DNA of 29,024 bases from Ruminococcus sp. (GCA_017961625.1 JAGCWY010000072.1:1-29024), one strand, 5' to 3'; numbered from the stretch's first letter, positions 1-6,385 are shown. A program made the numbers and translations. The notes: generated by a model from the sequence alone, not told the origin.

Positions 1-347
1 CTGAGACTGAGACAGAGACTGAGACTGAGACTGATATTATTATAAATAATAATAATACTTCTTATAGTGAGAGTGTATGCACGCACGCACGCAAGAAGCA
101 GTTTGTGAAGCCTTCTCTCGATGAAGTCAGAGCCTATTGCAAGGATCGCAATAGTCAAGTCAATCCTGATCGCTTTTATTCGTACTACGAAAGCAACGGC
201 TGGAAGGTCGGCAGGAATATGATGAAGGACTGGAAGGCAGCTGTCAGGAACTGGGAGACCAACGGTTACAAGAACGACACTCCTGAGCCTGATACTCAGA
301 TTGAGGAGTACAAAAAGGTAATCAATAAGTTTTTGCCATTGGAATAG
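1..347 (+). CDS. Phage replication protein (DnaD-like/replisome organizer), C-terminal part
   Basis: The gene is truncated by the window edge. Its frame is open from base 3, and an internal GTG at 105 is not needed as a start. The visible part begins with an alternating Glu-Thr tract encoded by GAGACT repeats, then Ile/Asn-rich linker, then a conserved tail containing PSLDEVRAYC, VNPDRFYSYYESNGW and MKDWKAAVRNWE. That tail is the usual C-terminal signature of phage replication-initiation or helicase-loader-associated proteins in Bacillota, after a winged-helix N-terminal domain that is outside the window. The low-complexity linker joining DNA-binding domain and tail motif is common in this family. 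The role in phage DNA replication is from family knowledge. Confidence 0.75.
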   Translation, partial: ETETETETETDIIINNNNTSYSESVCTHARKKQFVKPSLDEVRAYCKDRNSQVNPDRFYSYYESNGWKVGRNMMKDWKAAVRNWETNGYKNDTPEPDTQIEEYKKVINKFLPLE

Positions 348-358
348 GAGGTAAATTT

Positions 359-679
359 ATGTATTATGTAGCTTCAACTTATGTTTGTGATGATACAACC
401 GCTATCAGAGCTTATTCTGATAGCGGAGAGTGTGAGTGTACCGTCACTATTAACCTTATAGACTACGGCCTGAGACCGGAGAACAACGAGCATGTTTATA
501 TTCCTGCGTATAAGATACAGGAATACAGCCAGGAGATATTCAATCAGATCCTCAGTGATCTTGTTGAGGAAGTCAAGGATGAAGTGTTCATCGGTCACAA
601 CAACTCGTGCAAGTGCTTATATGTCAAGCTGAAAGAAAACTGGCGTGATCTTGATCTTGTCGAAGATAGGACAATGTAA
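359..679 (+). CDS. Hypothetical early phage protein, 106 aa
   Basis: I do not recognise the family. The ATG at 359 has a good ribosome binding site (AGGAGG, 347-352). The protein is acidic and mixed alpha/beta-looking, with Cys residues in ECECTVT near residue 24 and CKC near residue 83, too few to call a zinc site. Its stop overlaps the next start (TAATG at 677-681), so the two genes are translationally coupled. The position directly after the replication gene suggests an early or replication-accessory role, which is inference only. Confidence 0.6.
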   Translation: MYYVASTYVCDDTTAIRAYSDSGECECTVTINLIDYGLRPENNEHVYIPAYKIQEYSQEIFNQILSDLVEEVKDEVFIGHNNSCKCLYVKLKENWRDLDLVEDRTM

Positions 680-1044
680 TGGGAACCAGCTGTACAGTTC
701 AAGGGTGGAAACCTATTCGTGAGGAAGATATTATCACAAAGGTGAGGTATGAGAAACCTCTTGGTGATATTAGCGGCGTTGTTCGGGTATATTACAAATC
801 CCACCTTTATGATGATGAGAGAGAGTACGACTGTGTCCGGACCTTTATCTGGGCGAGCAAAGCCGAGGACTATGTGAAGTTCGTGGTTCCGATAATTAAC
901 ACGCCTTCGGCTTTTATTAAAGGCAACAGGTATTATGCAGAATGGGTTCCTAAAAAGCCAGCGAAAGCAAAGAAAAATGCTGCGATTGCAGAGAAAAAAT
1001 CCACGAACGCAGAAAATGATGATACACAGCTCACATTCTTTTAG
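679..1044 (+). CDS. Hypothetical early protein ending in a sliding-clamp-like motif, 121 aa
   Basis: The ATG at 679 overlaps the preceding stop by one base. Residues 1-90 look like a compact beta-rich domain with aromatic/charged strands (VVRVYYKSHLYDD, FIWASKAEDYVKFVV). Residues 91-115 are a Lys/Ala-rich flexible linker, and the protein ends in DDTQLTFF. A C-terminal QLxxF-type peptide after a flexible tail resembles bacterial beta-clamp-binding motifs (consensus close to QLSLF). With the replication gene nearby, a DNA replication or repair accessory role is possible. The family itself is not recognised. Confidence 0.6.
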   Translation: MGTSCTVQGWKPIREEDIITKVRYEKPLGDISGVVRVYYKSHLYDDEREYDCVRTFIWASKAEDYVKFVVPIINTPSAFIKGNRYYAEWVPKKPAKAKKNAAIAEKKSTNAENDDTQLTFF

Positions 1045-1056
1045 GAGGACAGGCTC

Positions 1057-1227
1057 ATGTCCGATATAAAGTCAGTAACTATCCAAAAGATAAATCTCGG
1101 CATCGCTCAGCTGCGAAAATACCAGGTCGAGTATTATTCAGGGGTATGCCGTACCTACGGCGTACCGCCTGGAAACGTTGAAAAGTTCATAAAGGAGAAC
1201 CGCAAGGAGTTTTCCAAAGTTAAGTAG
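1057..1227 (+). CDS. Small hypothetical phage protein, 56 aa
   Basis: A short gene with an ideal ribosome binding site (AGGAGG at 1043-1048) and ATG at 1057, ending TAG at 1225-1227. The translation starts MSDIKSVTIQKINLGIAQL and ends in a basic helix rich in Lys and Glu. It fills the gap between two neighbours with no overlap. Predicted to be mostly helical; no motif or family recognised. Confidence comes from the start signal and the tight fit in the operon. Confidence 0.6.
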   Translation: MSDIKSVTIQKINLGIAQLRKYQVEYYSGVCRTYGVPPGNVEKFIKENRKEFSKVK

Positions 1228-1252
1228 ACATTCAAGGACGGAGGTAATTACA

Positions 1253-1621
1253 ATGCAGATGACTGAAAGTGAGATAAAAGCCAACATTCTGCAGGCTAAG
1301 GATCAGATTGCGCAGATTCCTATCTGTGCTCAGCTCAATGGTGTTGGAGTAGAGAAAATAAAGGAAATCCTGAAAAGGCAAGGAGTGGATCTTCGGACAC
1401 TCAAAGGGACTGCTCCAAAGAGAGGCTGGAAGGTAATTCCTGCAGAACCTGCTCCGGATCCAGTTCAGGACAATGAAAAGATTATCCTGCAGCTGTTTAA
1501 CCGTGTCAATGAGCTGACGGCTCAGAGGGAAGCTATCAATGCAGAGCTGCTTACAATAAAGGCCGAGCTCATCAAAATGGTGAGCGCTATTGACGGAGGA
1601 GAAAGCAATGAAAAACCGTGA
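1253..1621 (+). CDS. Hypothetical early protein with C-terminal coiled coil, 122 aa
   Basis: The ATG at 1253 follows GGAGG at 1240-1244; a second ATG two codons later is possible. Residues 1-40 are helical and contain QLNGVGVEKIKEILKRQGVD, which resembles a small helix-turn-helix-like unit. A Pro/Ala linker (residues 62-70) leads to a heptad-like helix from residue 76 to 110 (NRVNELTAQREAINAELLTI). The gene overlaps the next by 14 bases. Function unknown; the layout fits an oligomerising small accessory protein. Confidence 0.6.
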   Translation: MQMTESEIKANILQAKDQIAQIPICAQLNGVGVEKIKEILKRQGVDLRTLKGTAPKRGWKVIPAEPAPDPVQDNEKIILQLFNRVNELTAQREAINAELLTIKAELIKMVSAIDGGESNEKP

Positions 1622-1814
1622 CCGATATATTGTCAAGGTAAACGAGTTTGACATGCTTTCAACTATTAATGCTGAGATAATGGGCGGCATGAAGTGCGTT
1701 ATCGAAGCTATGACAGGTGAGTATCAGTACGTAGAAAACAAGGAGCGCTGTATTGCAAGCTCAGATCGTGACTGTGATGAATGTATTCGAAACTGGCTTA
1801 ATGAGGAGGAGTGA
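1608..1814 (+). CDS. Small Cys-containing phage protein, 68 aa
   Basis: ATG at 1608 is preferred over an in-frame TTG at 1590, because GGAGGA at 1595-1600 lies 7 bases before it. The C-terminal part reads CIASSDRDCDECIRNWLNEE (residues 48-67), a CxxC pair with a further upstream Cys, followed by a Trp-Leu-Glu helix. Such Cys-patterned tails ending in WLN are common in small early proteins of clostridial phages, and could hold a structural metal. No function is known to me. Confidence 0.65.
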   Translation: MKNRDRYIVKVNEFDMLSTINAEIMGGMKCVIEAMTGEYQYVENKERCIASSDRDCDECIRNWLNEEE

Positions 1815-1816
1815 CA

Positions 1817-2041
1817 ATGTATGATATATTTGATGTACTAAGCCTTGCTGCCAAGAATAAAGCAGAAAGCAACAAAGCAAAGAATCTGCTCAAGCTTGCT
1901 TTGTCAGATCTGGAGGATTCCGAAGACTGCGATAACTGTATTCATGACAGCGCTCGCTGCCCTGGTGTCACTGATCGCTGTCAGTACAAGTGGAAGCATT
2001 ATGATGAAGCTATGCAGCTTCTGGGAGAGGAGAAAAAATAA
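1817..2041 (+). CDS. Cys-cluster protein A, 74 aa (member of a three-gene paralogous set)
   Basis: ATG at 1817 is chosen over GTG at 1811, since the AGGAGG at 1804-1809 gives a 7-base spacing only for the ATG. A helix with NLLKLALSDL (residues 23-32) leads into CDNC, a Cys eight residues later, another Cys, then KWKHYDEAMQLLG. The same pattern (hydrophobic helix, CxxC, Cys, Trp-basic, A-x-x-L-[LI]-G) recurs in the products of 2318-2683 and 2673-3002, so these are likely diverged duplicates of one small metal-binding module. Function unknown. The stop overlaps the next ATG (TAATG). Confidence 0.65.
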   Translation: MYDIFDVLSLAAKNKAESNKAKNLLKLALSDLEDSEDCDNCIHDSARCPGVTDRCQYKWKHYDEAMQLLGEEKK

Positions 2042-2304
2042 TGATATTATATGATTGCAGTGAAGCCAAAGCAATGTTCCTTGATGATGAAGGCGCTATG
2101 CTTGACAGAGCTGATTTTGTCAGGAATGTCGGAGCTCTGGCTTCTCAGACCAGAGAGGGCGTTACATCGATAGAGTACGCACCAGAAACGGAAAACGAAA
2201 CAGAGCTTGCGGTTATTCACTACAAGAACGGAGCAGCCAAGCTTGTAAATATCCGTTGTGATTCATATTCGGCTATAGTCAGGGATATTTTCAAGCAATT
2301 GTAA
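2041..2304 (+). CDS. Hypothetical early protein, 87 aa
   Basis: The start overlaps the preceding stop (TAATG at 2039-2043). The product has a helical N-terminal half (FLDDEGAMLDRADFVRNVGAL) and a beta-looking C-terminal half with AVIHYKNGAAKLVNI and a final helix YSAIVRDIFKQL. It sits between two Cys-cluster paralogues but has no Cys cluster itself. No family recognised. Confidence 0.6.
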   Translation: MILYDCSEAKAMFLDDEGAMLDRADFVRNVGALASQTREGVTSIEYAPETENETELAVIHYKNGAAKLVNIRCDSYSAIVRDIFKQL

Positions 2305-2317
2305 GGAGGGTTTGACG

Positions 2318-2683
2318 ATGACGATTGATGAAGCTATAAAGCATTGTGAAGAAGTGGCAGAACAGCAAGAAGCCGACAGTTTCATAGACCGTTGGAGTGA
2401 CGATGACGAATGGAGCGAAAGCTTAAAAGAGAATTGCCGTCAGTGTGCCGCAGACCATAGACAGCTTGCAGAGTGGCTCAGGGAACTGAAAGAAGCAAAG
2501 CGACTTCTGAGATTGGCAGTTGAGGACTTTAATTGCGACATAGATTCAATTTGTGCGATTTGCAAGCATAATGATTTAGTTGACGGTTGTCCTTATATCG
2601 AAAGATATTCTGAGTGCGAATATAATTGGCGTTACACAGCCGAAGCCTTAAAGCTGATAGGAGGTAGTGAAAATGACACTTGA
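2318..2683 (+). CDS. Cys-cluster protein B, 121 aa
   Basis: ATG at 2318 has AAGGAGG at 2303-2309; an in-frame TTG at 2312 is too close to it. The protein begins MTIDEAIKHCEE, nearly the same as the start of the next gene (MTLDQAVKLCE). Residues 60-75 form a helix (EAKRLLRLAVEDF), then CAIC, CPYIE and CEYNWRYTAEALKLIGG. It is a longer version of the 1817-2041 product: an extra N-terminal helical unit (residues 1-55) has been added to the same Cys module. The product is acidic. Function unknown; a zinc-stabilised fold is plausible. Confidence 0.65.
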   Translation: MTIDEAIKHCEEVAEQQEADSFIDRWSDDDEWSESLKENCRQCAADHRQLAEWLRELKEAKRLLRLAVEDFNCDIDSICAICKHNDLVDGCPYIERYSECEYNWRYTAEALKLIGGSENDT

Positions 2684-3002
2684 CCAAGCCGTAAAGCTCT
2701 GTGAAATAAGAGCTAAAGAAGCCAAGGAATGGATAAAAGCAGGCGGCTGCAAAGGAGATATAGGTGTTGAGCATGAACATGAAGCTTATATTATTGAACA
2801 ACAACAGTTTGCTTTACTGTTAAAGGACGCAAGGCATTATCTCATGGAAGCCGTTGACGGCTTTAGAGCTCTCGGAAAGTATCTTGATGAGCATTGCAAG
2901 ATTGACCTTGACTGTGACAAGTGTCCTCTAAATAACGGCGGCAACTGCAGGGCATGGAAGCACACCAAGGCTGTTATGAAGCTGATTGGAGGGAAACAAT
3001 GA
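2673..3002 (+). CDS. Cys-cluster protein C, 109 aa
   Basis: ATG at 2673 is preferred over GTG at 2667 because AGGAGG at 2659-2664 is 8 bases upstream of it. It overlaps the previous gene by 11 bases. The product starts MTLDQAVKLCEIRAKE, matching the start of protein B, and ends with HCKIDLDCDKCPLNNG, a further Cys, and WKHTKAVMKLIGG, matching the Cys modules of A and B. The middle (residues 30-70) is diverged. This is the third copy of the module, immediately next to the second, which supports tandem duplication. Confidence 0.65.
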   Translation: MTLDQAVKLCEIRAKEAKEWIKAGGCKGDIGVEHEHEAYIIEQQQFALLLKDARHYLMEAVDGFRALGKYLDEHCKIDLDCDKCPLNNGGNCRAWKHTKAVMKLIGGKQ

Positions 3003-3331
3003 GTAATAAAAAGTGCTATATATGCGATAAGCCTTTGAGCGATGAAGAACTCTTTGTATTAGATTGCGATGATGAATTATTTGATCTATGCGAACAGCAT
3101 TATAAAGCAAGTAACCGCCTTTTTGCTCATATTGAGAAAAGAAAGGAAGAGTTAAAAGATAAGGTTTGCTGCAAGAACTATGATACAAACTGCGAGTTCG
3201 ACGGTGTTTGGTTCTGCCAAAATCCAGATTGCAAAACAAAGGTGTTTACATCAACACTTCCTGGAGCTCATCCAAGCGGCTGCCCAAAGATCGATAAGTG
3301 GAATTCAAAGAAAGCTGAAAAGGAGGAATAA
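2999..3331 (+). CDS. Cys-rich putative zinc-binding protein, 110 aa
   Basis: The ATG at 2999 overlaps the previous stop (ATGA). The N-terminus, MSNKKCYICDKPLSDEEL, carries a CxxC knuckle of treble-clef type, with later Cys/His ligand candidates in DLCEQHY (residues 29-35). The C-terminal half has a second cluster (CCKNYDTNCEFD, FCQNPDCKTKVF, SGCP). Two separate metal sites are likely. The family is not recognised; similar proteins occur among early genes of clostridial phages. It follows the three Cys-cluster genes without a gap. Confidence 0.65.
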   Translation: MSNKKCYICDKPLSDEELFVLDCDDELFDLCEQHYKASNRLFAHIEKRKEELKDKVCCKNYDTNCEFDGVWFCQNPDCKTKVFTSTLPGAHPSGCPKIDKWNSKKAEKEE

Positions 3332-3332
3332 C

Positions 3333-3584
3333 ATGACTGAAGAGCAGTTTACAAAAGCTCAGGAATTAAAAGAGAAAATCGAAGCATTATATGAAGAATC
3401 GGGATATTTTTACAGTGGTTTGCCAAAACACGACGGTCAATATGATAAGTTTGTTGTATCGGGCTTATGTTCTGACGGCGTTGCGGATTGGCTTTTTGAT
3501 ATATCGGATGAACTTCTGGACGTAATAAAGGATTGGTACAGCGACAAAATACAAAAGTTAGAAGCAGAGTTTGAAAAGCTCTAA
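3333..3584 (+). CDS. Hypothetical early protein, 83 aa
   Basis: ATG at 3333 has a strong ribosome binding site (AGGAGG at 3321-3326) overlapping the end of the previous gene. The in-frame open stretch extends further upstream but lies over the neighbour, so the shorter form is chosen. The product is acidic and helical at both ends (EQFTKAQELKEKIEALYEES; DELLDVIKDWYSDKIQKLEAE) with a short central beta-like part. No family recognised. Confidence 0.65.
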   Translation: MTEEQFTKAQELKEKIEALYEESGYFYSGLPKHDGQYDKFVVSGLCSDGVADWLFDISDELLDVIKDWYSDKIQKLEAEFEKL

Positions 3585-3604
3585 GCCAATAAAGGAGTGA
3601 TATA

Positions 3605-3763
3605 GTGGCAGTAGTATTAGTTTGTGCAGCTTCTGCTCTCGCAGGATACATTTTTGGTTACTTTGTCGGCAGGTGGACTACGGAGCAGGAGCTGGAGGAA
3701 AAGAGGTCGCAGCTGGGACTGGACGAAGAGGAGGATCCTTACGATGCCTTATTCAAGCAATGA
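3605..3763 (+). CDS. Small single-span membrane protein, 52 aa
   Basis: GTG start at 3605 with AGGAG at 3593-3597. The N-terminus, MAVVLVCAASALAGYIFGYF, is one hydrophobic segment of about 20 residues followed by VGRW and a strongly charged tail rich in Glu (TEQELEEKRSQLGLDEEED). This is an N-out or N-in single-pass membrane peptide; there is no lipobox. It overlaps the next gene by 20 bases. The role is unknown. Confidence 0.6.
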   Translation: MAVVLVCAASALAGYIFGYFVGRWTTEQELEEKRSQLGLDEEEDPYDALFKQ

Positions 3764-3968
3764 TATTAATAAAAATTACGATATAGCAAGGCAATGGGCT
3801 GAACAGCAGGCAGAAAGTGAAGCCGAAGCTTTTGAGAAAGCCATTAAGAGATTGAAAGCTGAGGACACAATAAAGGAGCTGACTGCAAAGGTTATCCAGC
3901 TCGAACATGAGAACTACAGCTTGAAGTCTCAGGTAAAGAAGCTGCGTGAAGCTCTGAATAAAGTTTAG
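3744..3968 (+). CDS. Small coiled-coil protein, 74 aa
   Basis: ATG at 3744 is preceded by a purine-rich site (GAGGAGG around 3727-3733). The in-frame open stretch begins earlier but lies inside the membrane-protein gene, so the internal ATG is the better start. Most of the protein is one amphipathic helix with heptad spacing (residues 22-72, including AEDTIKELTAKVIQLEHENY and SLKSQVKKLREALNKV), so it probably forms a dimeric coiled coil. It ends the tightly packed early block. No function recognised. Confidence 0.65.
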   Translation: MPYSSNDINKNYDIARQWAEQQAESEAEAFEKAIKRLKAEDTIKELTAKVIQLEHENYSLKSQVKKLREALNKV

Positions 3969-4007
3969 ATCAAAAGGAAATTTTATTGATTTAGAAAGGG
4001 GAGCAAA

Positions 4008-4724
4008 GTGAAAAAATTAAAAGTTTTAGTGGCTTGTGAGGAAAGCCAAAGAGTATGTACAGCGTTTCGTGAGTTAGGGCATGAAGCATACAGTGCAGAT
4101 ATTCTTGAACCGTCTGGAAATCACCCTGAATGGCACATTTTAGGCGATGTTCTGGAAGTTTTAAACCCTAAAGACCATTTAGGGGACTTTGAAGCTCCCG
4201 ACAGGTATATATCTTTTCGGACTATGGACGGCAGCTATCACGAAGTCGGAAAGTGGGATATAATCATTGCACACCCACCATGTACATATCTGAGCAACGC
4301 AGGGGCAAGGCATTTGTGGAAAGGGCATAAACTTAACGAAGAACGTTATAAATTGGGCTTAGAGGGTAAAAAGTTTTTTATGAACTTTATAAATGCGGAG
4401 TGTGAGCATATCTGCGTTGAAAATCCCATACCGTCCAAAATCTATGAAATGCCGCCGTATACGCAGACAATTCAGCCCTATGAATACGGACACCCGTTTT
4501 CAAAGCGGACGTGTTTATGGCTTAAAGGTTTGCCTGAATTACAGCCTACAAACATGGTTGAACCGATAGGAACGTACTGTCCGAGTGGTTCTTATAGCCA
4601 CAAACACGATGATAAGCACCGAGGACTGTTCACAAAAGACCGTCCGAGACAGCGAAGCAAGACGTTTGAGGGCATAGCCGCAGCCATTGCAGAGCAGTAC
4701 AGCGAGTATGTGCTGAATGAATAA
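4008..4724 (+). CDS. DNA cytosine C5-methyltransferase-like protein, 238 aa
   Basis: GTG start at 4008 with AAAGGGGAG just upstream. Motifs follow the C5-cytosine methyltransferase order: SAM-binding start VLVACEESQ (residues 7-14), acidic ADI (30-32), GD near 46-47, the catalytic-type HPPC with C92 followed by TYLS, and ENP (138-140) at the place of the ENV motif. A typical large target-recognition domain is not evident and the protein is shorter than most stand-alone C5 enzymes. No restriction partner is next to it, so it is a solitary phage enzyme, probably protecting or marking phage DNA. This family is common in Bacillota phages; activity is inferred. Confidence 0.75.
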   Translation: MKKLKVLVACEESQRVCTAFRELGHEAYSADILEPSGNHPEWHILGDVLEVLNPKDHLGDFEAPDRYISFRTMDGSYHEVGKWDIIIAHPPCTYLSNAGARHLWKGHKLNEERYKLGLEGKKFFMNFINAECEHICVENPIPSKIYEMPPYTQTIQPYEYGHPFSKRTCLWLKGLPELQPTNMVEPIGTYCPSGSYSHKHDDKHRGLFTKDRPRQRSKTFEGIAAAIAEQYSEYVLNE

Positions 4725-4739
4725 AATTTAGAATTGAAA

Positions 4740-4773
4740 GCGCCATGCTCAATGCGTGGCGCAGCTGTTTTTT
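4740..4773 (+). terminator. Intrinsic terminator after the methyltransferase gene
   Basis: Nine-base-pair stem GCGCCATGC / GCGTGGCGC (4740-4748 and 4754-4762, one G-U pair) with a five-base loop, followed by AGCTG and a run of six T (4768-4773). It closes the early transcription unit and isolates the amidoligase cassette that follows. Confidence 0.8.
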
Positions 4774-4788
4774 AATCTCCAAATGCCG

Positions 4789-4812
4789 AAATATACACTA
4801 AAATATACACTA
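4789..4812 (+). repeat. Tandem 12-bp direct repeat upstream of the amidoligase promoter
   Basis: AAATATACACTA occurs twice back to back (4789-4800, 4801-4812). It lies 33 bases upstream of the -35 box of the amidoligase promoter, between the terminator and that promoter, so it could be a regulator site or an AT-rich upstream element. No protein partner can be named. Confidence 0.6.
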
Positions 4813-4844
4813 AGGAATTGCTGAAACATTGGTACTAATACATC

Positions 4845-4873
4845 TTGTAATAACTTTGAATGTAAGCTATAAT
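4845..4873 (+). promoter_or_regulatory. Sigma70-type promoter of the amidoligase cassette
   Basis: TTGTAA (4845-4850), 17-base spacer, TATAAT (4868-4873). The expected start near 4880 gives a leader of about 35 bases containing a small GGGC-GGA-GCCC hairpin (4888-4898) and the AAGGAG ribosome binding site at 4901-4906. A near-consensus promoter directly after a terminator marks an independently transcribed unit. Confidence 0.75.
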
Positions 4874-4914
4874 ACACACAACATCAAGGGCGGAGCCCAG
4901 AAGGAGATTTGATT

Positions 4915-5856
4915 ATGAATAATAAAACAGTTGAGCAGATAGCAAGAATGAAGGAACAAACAATCGGCGTGGAAGTTGAGATGAACCACATCACCAGAAG
5001 CGCAGCTGCTAAGGTTGCAGCAGATCTGTTTGGCACTGGCCGCTACAGCGACACAGCTTTCCGCAATGGTTACTGCACTTGGAGCGCATGGGATCAGCAG
5101 GGCAGAGAGTGGAAGTTCCAGAGAGATACTTCTATCTCAGGTCCGGACAGCCAGAAGTGTGAGCTTGTAACTCCTATCCTCAAGTATGACGATATCGAGC
5201 TCCTTCAGGAGCTTATCCGCAGGCTCCGCAAGGCAGGAGCTATCAGCCATGCAGGTGTGGGCGCAGGCGTTCACATCCACATCGGAGCTCAGGGCCACAC
5301 AGCTCAGAGCCTGAGAACACTTGCAAACATCATGGCAAGCCACGAGAAGCTTATAGCTGAAGCCATAAAGATTGACCGCAGCCGTATGATGAACTACTGC
5401 CGCACAGTTGATCCTGATTTTATCAGACAGCTCAATAACAAGAAGCCCACAACAATGACTCAGCTTGCAGACATCTGGTACAGCTCTCAGAACTGCAACA
5501 GCGGCAGAGACCACCACTACAACAGCAGTCGCTACCACATGCTTAACCTGCACGCTACTTTCACAAAGGGTACTGTAGAATTCAGACTGTTCCAGTTCGA
5601 CAAGCCTGAGAACGGCAAGAGAAACGGCCTGCACGCTGGTCAGCTCAAAAGCTACATTCAGCTTTGCCTGGCACTCAATCAAATGGCAAAAGACCAGAAA
5701 ACAGCAAGCTCCAAGCCACAGCAGCACGACAATCCAAAGTTTGCAATGCGTACTTGGCTCAATCGTCTCGGTCTTATCGGTGACGAATTCGCTACAGCAA
5801 GAGAGTTCCTTACCAAGAACCTCAGCGGTAATGCAGCTTGGAGATTTGCAGCGTAA
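4915..5856 (+). CDS. Amidoligase-family enzyme (Amidoligase_2 / COOH-NH2 ligase), 313 aa
   Basis: ATG at 4915 is chosen because AAGGAG at 4901-4906 is 8 bases away; a TTG two codons earlier is too close. The family signature is visible: GVEVEMN (E20, E22), KCELVTPIL, GVHIHIGA, and RYHMLNLHA followed by TVEFRLFQFD. These match the glutamine-synthetase-like fold of the amidoligases, which use ATP and metal to join an amine to a carboxylate through an acyl phosphate. Family members are predicted to modify peptides or cell-wall-like substrates and often ride on phages and plasmids. It forms a two-gene unit with a zinc-ribbon protein. The substrate cannot be read from the sequence. An antisense open frame over this gene is a shadow. 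Confidence 0.8.
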   Translation: MNNKTVEQIARMKEQTIGVEVEMNHITRSAAAKVAADLFGTGRYSDTAFRNGYCTWSAWDQQGREWKFQRDTSISGPDSQKCELVTPILKYDDIELLQELIRRLRKAGAISHAGVGAGVHIHIGAQGHTAQSLRTLANIMASHEKLIAEAIKIDRSRMMNYCRTVDPDFIRQLNNKKPTTMTQLADIWYSSQNCNSGRDHHYNSSRYHMLNLHATFTKGTVEFRLFQFDKPENGKRNGLHAGQLKSYIQLCLALNQMAKDQKTASSKPQQHDNPKFAMRTWLNRLGLIGDEFATAREFLTKNLSGNAAWRFAA

Positions 5857-5884
5857 GAACCACAGAACCGCTTTTGTGGTTCTT
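5855..5884 (+). promoter_or_regulatory. Intercistronic hairpin between amidoligase and zinc-ribbon genes
   Basis: AAGAACCACA (5855-5864) pairs perfectly with TGTGGTTCTT (5875-5884) around a ten-base loop. The 5' arm overlaps the amidoligase stop codon. No T-run follows, so it is more likely an mRNA-stability or partial attenuation element that sets relative expression of the two genes than a full terminator. Confidence 0.6.
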
Positions 5885-5910
5885 ATGCCTATCAGAAAGG
5901 GGGTGAAACT

Positions 5911-6105
5911 ATGAAAGATATTCCAATTGAGCAGGCTTGCCCGAAATGCGGTCAAATCTTCACAGAAAGGCCTGCAGTATCAAGGGTGGACGGTATTACC
6001 CTTATATGCCCGGACTGCGGTACACGCGAAGCTCTGGCTTCTCTGGGCGTGGATCCTGAGGAGCAGAAAGAAATACTTGACATCATTCATGAGAAAGCAC
6101 GGTAA
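5911..6105 (+). CDS. Small zinc-ribbon protein, 64 aa
   Basis: ATG at 5911 with a strong AAAGGGGGTG site. Two knuckles, CPKCGQ (residues 10-15) and CPDCGT (33-38), form a classical four-Cys zinc ribbon; the last third is an acidic helix (LGVDPEEQKEILDIIHEKA). It follows the amidoligase gene in the same transcription unit, so it may present a substrate or target the enzyme, but no such partnership is proven. Small zinc ribbons of this shape are frequent in Bacillota phages. Confidence 0.7.
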   Translation: MKDIPIEQACPKCGQIFTERPAVSRVDGITLICPDCGTREALASLGVDPEEQKEILDIIHEKAR

Positions 6106-6188
6106 ATATAACAATCTTTCAACAGTATTTTATTGAGAGTGCAATTTTTTTATGTGGATAACTCGTTAATATTTATGTATTGCACGAA

Positions 6189-6217
6189 TTGAAATATTTA
6201 GCAATATAGCGTATAAT
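6189..6217 (+). promoter_or_regulatory. Consensus promoter opening a 670-base region without genes
   Basis: TTGAAA (6189-6194), exactly 17 bases, TATAAT (6212-6217), expected start near 6224. The next ribosome-bound gene starts only at 6776, so about 550 bases would be transcribed ahead of it. The near-perfect match and the structured RNA downstream support a dedicated non-coding transcript or a very long leader. Confidence 0.75.
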
Positions 6218-6253
6218 GGAGACATAAGGAAAATACAAAGCTCTATTGAATCA

Positions 6254-6385
6254 GTGATGTTCAGGAGAGTGCGCGTCCAGTGTCATAGTATCGAGGTATA
6301 ATATACCGTTCTCAAAGTTTATGATATTCGGGTTTCCGTCCAATATCTCGTCATTCGGTATAAAGTGCTTGTTTTGATCAACCCT
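6254..6385 (-). pseudogene. Remnant of a D5-family phage primase/helicase, minus strand
   Basis: Reading the minus strand from 6385 down to a TGA at 6251-6253 gives about 44 codons including IPNDEILDGNPNIINFENGI and the continuation YLDTMTLDAHSPEHH. The pattern INF-x-NG-[IVL]-L-x-L-x-T-x-x-L-x-x-H-S-P-E is the conserved segment that precedes the helicase domain in D5_N/P4-type primases of phages, plasmids and satellites. The frame is closed by TAA upstream and TGA downstream, has no start site, and lies opposite the surrounding genes, so it is a decayed fragment. After the TGA a shifted frame reads S-L-I-Q, resembling the family's usual STIQ and suggesting a frameshift. Confidence 0.6.

Noticed and set aside
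105..347. Separate 80-codon gene starting at GTG 105
   Set aside because: The frame is open to the window edge and the upstream codons form the linker expected in this replication protein, so it is part of a larger gene.
5137..5955. 272-codon minus-strand open frame
   Set aside because: It is antisense to the amidoligase gene, whose family motifs, promoter and ribosome site are clear. The frame has no ribosome site and its Ser/Val/Cys-rich product is typical of a codon-bias shadow.
6119..6150. Terminator after the zinc-ribbon gene (ATTG/CAAT before a T-run)
   Set aside because: A 4-bp AT-rich stem is too weak to call, although the T-run is present.
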